This document shows positions 29,758 to 35,863 of a DNA stretch of 35,863 bases, in pieces. A program made the position numbers and the translations under genes. The notes under the pieces were generated by a model that ran no database searches, had not been told where the DNA came from, and worked only from the letters and a program-made list of their open reading frames with translations. The stretch is from Bacillus sanguinis (GTDB taxonomy: Bacteria > Bacillota > Bacilli > Bacillales > Bacillaceae_G), in contig NZ_BOQB01000070.1 of NCBI RefSeq assembly GCF_018332475.1, positions 1-35,863 of the forward strand, in the 5' to 3' direction. Numbering within the stretch: the stretch's first letter is position 1; every line of letters starts with the position of its first letter.

Positions 29758-32187
29758 ATGAAACGAAAGATGGTAGGAAAATGGTTTAGTTTTTTAAGTG
29801 CTCTTATTATTTTATTAGGAATTGCAATGCCACAAGTAAAGGCAGAAGTAATGAACAAAGAAACATATAAGATGGATTGGAGCTATAGTAATTCGAAACA
29901 GCGTGAAATAAAGACCGAAATAATTAAAACGGCTGCGGGTAGTATTGCTTATTGTTTAACGCCTGATTTACGTTCACCCAATGGGGATGATTTGCCTGAG
30001 ATGGGGAAAACATCTGATGCCGTATATCGTATTTTATTAAATGGATATCCTCAAAAAAGTCCATCTGAATTAGGTGTAGCGACAACGGAAGAAGCGCATT
30101 ATGCTACACAATTAGCAGTATGGATTGCAGCGAATGAATTAACGGAAGAAGATTTAGTTGCAAAAAATGAACGTGTACATAATCTTATGAAACGTCTAGT
30201 AGAGGGTTCAAAAAAAGAAACTGGATCACAAGATGTATTTTTTAAAGTTAATCCTGTAGATCCACAAACTGCTACACAAAAAGGTGATTATTTAGAAACA
30301 GGATTTTATGCAGTACAAACAAATGCGGTTTCTGGCTCTTATACAATTGTTCCTGAAGGTGCTCCTAAAGGGATTCGAATTGTAAATGAACAAGGGGAAG
30401 AGAAAACTACATTATCAATTAACGAAAAATTCAAAATATCAATCCCGAAAGATACGAGTAGTGGTAATTTTAAAATGAAAGTAAAGTCTACTTTAACAAG
30501 TTTACAAGCAATAGCTTTTAAAGGATCAGAAAAGGTTCAAAATACAACTGTATTGTTACAAAGAAATAGTGAGAAAATCAGTACAGATTTAGTTGTAAAT
30601 TGGGAATCAGTAGGCTCTTTAAAGATTATGAAATTAGGAGAAAAAAAGGAATTATTAAAAGGGGCGGTGTTTGAAGTTTCTAATGAAAACTTTAAACAAA
30701 ATGTTACGACTAATGATAAGGGGATTGCGGAGTTAGGTAATCTTCCAATCGGTATATATAGCGTCAAAGAAATTCAAGCGCCAGCTGGATATGTGTTAGA
30801 TGGAAGTGTTAAAAAAATTGAAGTGAAAACTGGTGAAACTGCTGTATTAGAGTTGAAAAATGAAAATGTAAAAGGTGAGTTAGAAATAACGAAAGTAGAT
30901 ATAGCGGATGGGAATACGAAACTGCCGAATGCAGAATTTACAATCTACAATGAACAAGGAAAAGAAGTAGTAAAAGGGAAAACGGATGAAAAAGGTGTAG
31001 TGAAATTCAAACTACCATACGGAAAATACACGTATAAAGAAACGATAGCGCCGAATGGATATGTAATAAATGAAGAGACGTTCGCATTTGAAATAAAAGA
31101 GAATGGAGAAATTATTAAACATATCGTTCAAGATAAGAAAGTAGAAGGTGAATTAGAAATAACAAAAGTAGATGTAGCGGATGGGAATACGAAACTGCCA
31201 AATGCAGAGTTTACAATCTACAATGAACAAGAGAAAGAAGTAGTAAAAGGAAAAACAAATGAGCAAGGTATAGCGAAATTTAAACTACCATACGGAAAAT
31301 ACACGTATAAAGAAACGATAGCGCCGAATGGATATGTAATAAATGAAGAGACATTCGCATTTGAAATAAAAGAGAATGGAGAAATTATTAAACATATTGT
31401 TCAAGATAAGAAAGTAGAAGGTGAATTAGAAATAACAAAAGTAGATGTAGCGGATGGGAATACAAAATTACCGAATGCAGAATTTACAATCTACAACGAA
31501 CAAGGAAAAGAAGTAGTAAAAGGAAAAACAAATGAGCAAGGTATAGCGAAATTCAAACTACCATACGGGAAATACACGTATAGAGAAACAATAGCACCAA
31601 ATGGATATGTAATAAATGAAGAGACATTCGCATTTGAGATAAAAGAGGATGGAGAAATTATTAAACATATTGTTCAAGATAAGAAAGTAGAAGGTGAATT
31701 AGAAATAACAAAAGTAGATGTAGCGGATGGGAATACAAAATTACCGAATGCAGAATTTACAATCTACAATGAACAAGGAAAAGAAGTAGTAAAAGGAAAA
31801 ACAAATGAGCAAGGTATAGCGAAATTCAAACTACCATACGGAAAATACACGTATAAAGAAACAATAGCGCCGAATGGATATGTAATAAATGAAGAGACAT
31901 TCGCATTTGAAATAAAAGAGAATGGAGAAATTATTAAACATATTGTAAAAAATAAGAAAGAAGAAAAGGCATCGATTCCTTCTAAGCCAAATAAGCCAAC
32001 ACCGAATGGAGAAGTGAAACCTTCGGCTGATGTGAAGCCAATGCAACAACCTAATACTCATAATGAAGTGCGATTACCAGCTACTGGCGGCGTTGGCAAT
32101 GAATTTACGGCTTTATTCGTTTTAGGAATTGGTTTTATTATTGCTGGTGCGTATGTGTTAAGGATGAAAAATAGAAAAGAAATGTAG
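29758..32187 (+). CDS. cell-wall-anchored adhesin with thioester domain and CnaB repeats
   Basis: This 809-residue surface protein has signal peptide KMVGKWFSFLSALIILLGIA (cleavage near VKAE). An N-terminal thioester domain has Cys66 in IAYCLTPDLRSPNG and Gln118 in YATQLAVWIAANE, which would form the Cys-Gln thioester used for covalent host or surface attachment. A linker domain follows, then a divergent SpaA/CnaB domain (about residues 284-372), four nearly identical 91-residue CnaB repeats, a Pro-rich stalk, and sortase signal LPATG (773-777) with a membrane helix and a basic tail. CnaB domains self-lock with Lys-Asn/Asp isopeptide bonds. The start is ATG 29758 with GGTGGTGGAGAG. It is a sortase A substrate. 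Confidence 0.92.
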   Translation: MKRKMVGKWFSFLSALIILLGIAMPQVKAEVMNKETYKMDWSYSNSKQREIKTEIIKTAAGSIAYCLTPDLRSPNGDDLPEMGKTSDAVYRILLNGYPQKSPSELGVATTEEAHYATQLAVWIAANELTEEDLVAKNERVHNLMKRLVEGSKKETGSQDVFFKVNPVDPQTATQKGDYLETGFYAVQTNAVSGSYTIVPEGAPKGIRIVNEQGEEKTTLSINEKFKISIPKDTSSGNFKMKVKSTLTSLQAIAFKGSEKVQNTTVLLQRNSEKISTDLVVNWESVGSLKIMKLGEKKELLKGAVFEVSNENFKQNVTTNDKGIAELGNLPIGIYSVKEIQAPAGYVLDGSVKKIEVKTGETAVLELKNENVKGELEITKVDIADGNTKLPNAEFTIYNEQGKEVVKGKTDEKGVVKFKLPYGKYTYKETIAPNGYVINEETFAFEIKENGEIIKHIVQDKKVEGELEITKVDVADGNTKLPNAEFTIYNEQEKEVVKGKTNEQGIAKFKLPYGKYTYKETIAPNGYVINEETFAFEIKENGEIIKHIVQDKKVEGELEITKVDVADGNTKLPNAEFTIYNEQGKEVVKGKTNEQGIAKFKLPYGKYTYRETIAPNGYVINEETFAFEIKEDGEIIKHIVQDKKVEGELEITKVDVADGNTKLPNAEFTIYNEQGKEVVKGKTNEQGIAKFKLPYGKYTYKETIAPNGYVINEETFAFEIKENGEIIKHIVKNKKEEKASIPSKPNKPTPNGEVKPSADVKPMQQPNTHNEVRLPATGGVGNEFTALFVLGIGFIIAGAYVLRMKNRKEM
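30883..31974 (+). repeat. four tandem 273-bp in-frame repeats
   Basis: GAAATAAC occurs at 30883, 31156, 31429 and 31702, exactly 273 bp apart (91 codons). Units are almost identical at DNA level, so the copy number should vary between strains by slippage or recombination. Confidence 0.95.
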
Positions 32188-32189
32188 AA

Positions 32190-32219
32190 AAAAACGCCTT
32201 GTAATAGAGGCGTTTTTTT
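32190..32219. terminator. bidirectional terminator between adhesin and TrmB gene
   Basis: AACGCCT (32193-32199) and AGGCGTT (32208-32214), with an A run before and T7 after. Confidence 0.8.
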
Positions 32220-32976
32220 AGTATCTCAACTTCATTAACAAACTCTTAATTTCCTCATCTTCCATAAAGAGGTCATGGTGTTTCTGGGTAATCTTTGCAA
32301 GTGCAACGTCATGATAGAAAAATTCTGTAAAGAACTTCACGAAAGGTTGTGACATTGTTTTCATTGCTTGCCATGACTCTTGCTCTACACCAGCAAATAA
32401 AATTTCGCGGTCGTCAACGATGAGCAGTAAGTATCGCTCTAACGCGTTAGGCTCTTCGGCTGGAATTAGGAAATGCATGTTTTCTAAGTCTGTTTCGACT
32501 TTTCCAACTATAAGGGATTCGATTTTGACGCCTTGTTTTGCTTTTTCTTCTAATAACGGAAGATATTCTAAAAGAGTATCGTTCCAAGCTGAAATGCGAA
32601 TCGATTCTTTTGCACTTTCGATGAGCTCTTTACTTTGAACGCGAATAGAAGATTGCATTTTTAAGCTCCAGACACGGTCATCTGTAAATGATTTTTTCGA
32701 TATAGTTGTCTCTAATTCTTTAATATTGGATTGAAATTCTGTCGTTAATTTTTCAATTGCTAGCTTGAGTGGTAATGCTGTATACATCTTTTTCTTCTCT
32801 GAAACGGAATCCATTACCATTCCTTTATCGATTAGGCGTGCAAGCACTTCATATATTTTGGCTTTTGGAACGCCAGAATGCTTCACAATCGTTGTAGCAT
32901 CTAATGGTTCGTTGCTTGATACGACAACTTCGTAAGCTTGGCTTTCATATTGTGAGAAACCGAATTTTTGTAACAT
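32218..32976 (-). CDS. TrmB-family transcriptional regulator
   Basis: This 252-residue protein has an N-terminal winged helix (LQKFGFSQYESQAYEVVVSS, then ATTIVKHSGVPKAKIYEVLARLIDKGMV) typical of TrmB. A coiled helix linker follows (IEKLTTEFQSNIKELETTISKK), then a C-terminal regulator/PLD-like domain (ESIRISAWNDTLLEYLPLLEEKAKQGVKIESLIVG, LIVDDREILFAG) that binds effectors, often sugars, in this family. Start ATG 32976 follows GGAGGGAACT. It is divergent from the chemoreceptor gene at 33163 with a 186-bp shared promoter region. Targets are unknown. Confidence 0.88.
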   Translation of the reverse strand: MLQKFGFSQYESQAYEVVVSSNEPLDATTIVKHSGVPKAKIYEVLARLIDKGMVMDSVSEKKKMYTALPLKLAIEKLTTEFQSNIKELETTISKKSFTDDRVWSLKMQSSIRVQSKELIESAKESIRISAWNDTLLEYLPLLEEKAKQGVKIESLIVGKVETDLENMHFLIPAEEPNALERYLLLIVDDREILFAGVEQESWQAMKTMSQPFVKFFTEFFYHDVALAKITQKHHDLFMEDEEIKSLLMKLRY

Positions 32977-33162
32977 AGTTCCCTCCGAACGAATGAGATT
33001 ATATTTTAAGGATAATGAACTATTTGTTTTTGCACAAGTGGTAGTCAGTTTTCTAATTGTATTAAGGTGAGAATTAATTTCAATTTTTTAATTTTATCCA
33101 TTATACTTAATATAGTGATTAATATAATTAAATTACAACGAGAAGGGGATGCTTGGGGGAAG

Positions 33163-35163
33163 ATGTTAAGAAGTTTACGTTTAAAAATTGCGGTAGTATT
33201 TTCGGTACTTATTTCTATGATGTTCGTAATATTAGGTACAGCTATGTATCAATTACAGAAAGAGAAGGAAGTGCGCTCCTTAGACCAGTATTCTCAAAAT
33301 ACGATGGATCTTGTGACAGAACAGTTAACTGCATTTATGCAGCGAATTGAAGAAGATATGGGGCATTATGGAAGTCATGATGATATTCAAAACATGCTAC
33401 AAGATGGAGTTACTCCAGAAGAAGAGAGCTTTATTTTAAAAGAGTTTTCAAGATTTAAAAAGAACCATCCTGATATTTTAGATGTATACATTGGGACAAA
33501 AGATAAAAAAACGTTGAGCGCAAATCTCGCTGACGGAGGAAAAGTACCTGAAGGGTATGATCCAACAAGTCGTCCATGGTATAAAGCATCGGAATCTGAT
33601 ACGAAATCGATTATTTGGGGACAACCACAATATGAAATCGCGACAGGTAAGTTAAGCATTGGAGTGTCAAAAGCAATTGTCGGACAAGATGGATCTGTAT
33701 TAGGGGTAGTAGCAATGGATGTATCATTAGGAACAATTCAAAAGCTACTCCACAATATTCAATATAATAACGGCGGAGAAATGTTTATCGTAAATGATAA
33801 AAATATTGCCATTGTATACCCAGAGAAAGTAGGAAAAGATGTTTCAAAGGAACCACTTTTAAAAAGCTTGAATAAAGATGAAACAAAATTTGCGGTGACG
33901 ACATTAGGCGGGAAAGATGTAGTAGCCTATAGTCAACTGTTTGATAAGATGAAATGGAAAATTGGGATTGTTTATCCGAAAGAAACGATTGATGGGCTAT
34001 TAAATAGTACGAGAAATACAGTCCTTATAATGGCATGTATTAGCTTATTAGTTGGAATCATAGCTTCATACTTGTTCTCAAGAAGATTAGCAAGACCGTT
34101 GCAACTATTAACGAATCACGTTCAAAAAGTAGCAGAAGGCGATTTAACGTTGCAAATGAAAGTGACAAGTAAGGATGAAGTTGGAGAGCTGACGAACCAT
34201 TTTAATCATATGGTTGAGCAAATGAATGAAATGGTAAGCAAAATTAAAAATAGTGTATCCACAGTGCAACAATCAACGAATAATCTACATTATTTAACAA
34301 ATGAAACTGTAGCCGCTAGTAGAGAAGTTTCAGGTGCAATGGATGATGTGAGTGGAGGAGCGTCCACTCTTGCTAATAGTGTAGATGAAGTTTCAGAGCA
34401 GCTCGAGAATATGGCAGAGTCAGTGGAACAAATGAATCATTCGGTTGGTGAAATAAAAGGAGTGGCTGGCAAAGCTGAAGAGGCATCTAAGCAAGGATTA
34501 CATACGATGCGTAATTTAGTTCGTACAAGGAGTCAATCATCTTCGATTGTTGTTCATACAGAGGAAGCATCCGGAAAGTTAGAGCAAAGAGTTGGATCGA
34601 TTCAAAATGTTGTAGAGCTTATAAAAGGTATTTCGGATCAAACGAATTTACTTGCTTTAAATGCTTCAATCGAGGCGGCACGTGCGGGTGAACAAGGTAA
34701 AGGCTTTGCTGTTGTTGCGGAAGAAGTTCGGAAATTAGCGGAACAATCAAAAGAAGCAACAGTAGAAATTGCGACGATGATTGGTGATGTACAAGTAGAG
34801 GTAAGAAGAGTTGTAGAAGTTGTAAGTAAATTGAAAGATATTGCGGATATACAAAATAAAGTTACGACCGAGGCAGAAACGGAATTCCGTACCATTATGT
34901 CAGTTGTAAATACGATTAGTACGTCAGTGGAACAAATTGTAGCAGAGGTACATAACATCGGTCACGAGCAAGGAGAAATTACAGCGGTAATGCATACAAT
35001 TGCCGGTACGAGTCAAGAAAGCGCAGCTGTTTCTGAAGAAGTAAATGCTGCAACTGAATCACAAGTGAATCATCTAGAAAAGGTAGCTCATACGATGGAA
35101 AGTTTGACGGAGCATATGAGAGACTTAGAAAGATTAGTTGAGCAGTTTAAAATAGAGGAATAA
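33163..35163 (+). CDS. methyl-accepting chemotaxis protein with dCache sensor
   Basis: This 666-residue receptor has membrane helices at about residues 9-28 and 284-305, between them an extracellular double-Cache domain, then HAMP and a signalling domain with the tip [21 protein letters not shown]. In the distal Cache module Tyr132, Arg137, Trp139 and Tyr140 ([10 protein letters not shown]) have the spacing of the amino-acid-binding dCache motif. Asp186 (VVAMDVSL) fits its last position, and Tyr157-Glu158 replaces the usual Y-x-D. An amino-acid ligand is thus likely. The start is ATG 33163 with CTTGGGGGAAG; the frame open from 33067 lacks a ribosome site. Confidence 0.9.
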   Translation: MLRSLRLKIAVVFSVLISMMFVILGTAMYQLQKEKEVRSLDQYSQNTMDLVTEQLTAFMQRIEEDMGHYGSHDDIQNMLQDGVTPEEESFILKEFSRFKKNHPDILDVYIGTKDKKTLSANLADGGKVPEGYDPTSRPWYKASESDTKSIIWGQPQYEIATGKLSIGVSKAIVGQDGSVLGVVAMDVSLGTIQKLLHNIQYNNGGEMFIVNDKNIAIVYPEKVGKDVSKEPLLKSLNKDETKFAVTTLGGKDVVAYSQLFDKMKWKIGIVYPKETIDGLLNSTRNTVLIMACISLLVGIIASYLFSRRLARPLQLLTNHVQKVAEGDLTLQMKVTSKDEVGELTNHFNHMVEQMNEMVSKIKNSVSTVQQSTNNLHYLTNETVAASREVSGAMDDVSGGASTLANSVDEVSEQLENMAESVEQMNHSVGEIKGVAGKAEEASKQGLHTMRNLVRTRSQSSSIVVHTEEASGKLEQRVGSIQNVVELIKGISDQTNLLALNASIEAARAGEQGKGFAVVAEEVRKLAEQSKEATVEIATMIGDVQVEVRRVVEVVSKLKDIADIQNKVTTEAETEFRTIMSVVNTISTSVEQIVAEVHNIGHEQGEITAVMHTIAGTSQESAAVSEEVNAATESQVNHLEKVAHTMESLTEHMRDLERLVEQFKIEE

Positions 35164-35240
35164 CAAATTAGTAAAATGATGAGTATTTCGGTAAAATAGA
35201 CAATGGATATATAAGAAGCAATTATAGGAGGAAGACTACT

Positions 35241-35543
35241 ATGGCAATTGTTGACGTATCGATTATTCCAGTAGGAACTGGTAATCCAAGTGTTAGTGAA
35301 TATGTAGCAGAAGTACAAAAGGTGTTAGAGAAAAATGCAGATCGCGTGAAATATCAATTAACACCAATGAATACAATTATTGAAGGAGATCTTCCTGTCA
35401 TTCTAGAAGTCATTCAACAAATGCATGAAGTTCCATATACGAAAGGTGCGCAGCGCGTTGCGACAACAATTCGTATCGATGATCGTCGTGATAAAGTAAG
35501 CACAATGGAGAAGAAATTAAACTCTGTTCGATCAAAATTATAA
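35241..35543 (+). CDS. MTH1187-family thiamine-binding protein (YqgV-like, DUF77)
   Basis: This 100-residue protein has the ferredoxin-like DUF77/MTH1187 fold, with VDVSIIPVGTGNPSVSEYVAEV at the N-terminus, YQLTPMNTIIEGDLPVILEVI in the middle, and VATTIRIDDRRDK near the C-terminus. B. subtilis YqgV and relatives bind thiamine or its precursors and may buffer or deliver them. ATAGGAGGAAGACTACT precedes ATG 35241. A terminator follows, and the next small gene starts 48 bp later. Confidence 0.88.
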   Translation: MAIVDVSIIPVGTGNPSVSEYVAEVQKVLEKNADRVKYQLTPMNTIIEGDLPVILEVIQQMHEVPYTKGAQRVATTIRIDDRRDKVSTMEKKLNSVRSKL

Positions 35544-35545
35544 AG

Positions 35546-35572
35546 AAAAGCAGCGATTTTCGCTGCTTTTTT
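35546..35572 (+). terminator. terminator after the thiamine-binding gene
   Basis: AGCAGCGA (35549-35556), loop TTT, TCGCTGCT (35560-35567), then T run. The next gene's ribosome site is about 10 bp beyond, so that gene may depend on read-through. Confidence 0.85.
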
Positions 35573-35591
35573 CATATAGGAGGTAGATAAG

Positions 35592-35837
35592 ATGAGTGAA
35601 AAGTTTAACGAACAATTTGACGGGTTGTTAGAGAAATACACGGAACTATTACTTGGAGAAAGCAATGAAGAGAGAAAAGAACAGGTGCAGAAGTGGGCAC
35701 TGTATTCTTACATAGCTAAGACGATGCCGGCTTTAGTGAAACATTGGAATGAGACTTACCCTGATGCGAAAGAAGAGATGGTACAGTTAATTACAAATAT
35801 TAAAAAGCTGAATGAAGAGAAGAGAAATGAAGGATAA
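35592..35837 (+). CDS. small helical protein, unknown (possibly DUF2573)
   Basis: This 81-residue soluble, all-helical, acidic protein (FNEQFDGLLEKYTELLLGES, ALYSYIAKTMPALVKHW, MVQLITNIKKLNEE) has no cysteine, signal or membrane helix. AGGAGGTAGATAAG gives a strong ribosome site for ATG 35592. I think it belongs to DUF2573, a small Bacillus family that includes YusU, with low certainty. It lies just beyond the terminator of the thiamine-binding gene with no room for a promoter except within that gene or its terminator. Confidence 0.7.
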   Translation: MSEKFNEQFDGLLEKYTELLLGESNEERKEQVQKWALYSYIAKTMPALVKHWNETYPDAKEEMVQLITNIKKLNEEKRNEG

Positions 35838-35863
35838 AAAGAATAAAATGCACAACTTTTTCT

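Overview
The window looks like chromosomal DNA of the Bacillus cereus group (B. cereus, B. anthracis or B. thuringiensis). It is AT-rich, with strong AGGAGG-type ribosome sites, T-box leaders of Bacillus type, short U-tract terminators, a secreted M4 neutral protease, several chemoreceptors, an LPXTG-type surface adhesin, and two copies of a small structured repeat that resembles the bcr1 element of this group. No phage, plasmid or insertion-sequence genes are visible. The window cuts the first gene (khtT) at its 5' end.

Layout. 1-1508: a c-di-AMP-type K+/H+ antiporter pair (khtT-khtU). 1658-5171: a small HExxH protein, an MhqR-like MarR regulator with a pirin gene, and a secreted thermolysin-family protease. 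5214-9259 (minus): a SufT-like DUF59 protein under a possible Fur box, then two tandem paralogous chemoreceptors. 9463-9701: a Fur box, promoter and terminator with no convincing gene between them, a candidate iron-responsive small RNA. 9672-13820: a methyltransferase, a T-box-controlled second methionyl-tRNA synthetase, a small membrane protein and an EamA transporter whose mRNA leader contains a terminator. 13960-17343 (minus): an OmpR-type two-component system, an L,D-transpeptidase and an unknown gene. 17758-20838: DedA, then an autoregulated XRE/DUF3169/M50 protease operon and a 46-residue membrane protein. 21063-25873: a membrane protein, a GNAT acetyltransferase, a YitT-family protein, a candidate translation-arrest leader gene in front of YidC2, and a secreted repeat protein. 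26274-29488: a T-box-controlled amino-acid permease (specifier reads threonine), an MFS transporter behind a large palindrome, and a 56-residue membrane protein. 29758-35837: a thioester/CnaB-repeat adhesin, a TrmB-type regulator, a dCache chemoreceptor, a thiamine-binding MTH1187-family protein and a small unknown protein.

The most interesting signal is at 23851-24164. A 94-codon membrane-anchored ORF ends inside the 5' arm of a perfect 11-bp hairpin, and the 3' arm of that hairpin runs into the Shine-Dalgarno sequence of the yidC2 gene. This is the gene and RNA architecture of B. subtilis MifM-YidC2, but the protein sequence appears different. The second is the Fur-box transcription unit at 9463-9701, which has C-rich single-stranded stretches reminiscent of FsrA. 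The third is an attenuator-like leader before the EamA transporter (13843-13957). The two bcr-like repeats show compensatory base changes and both sit exactly at gene 3' ends.
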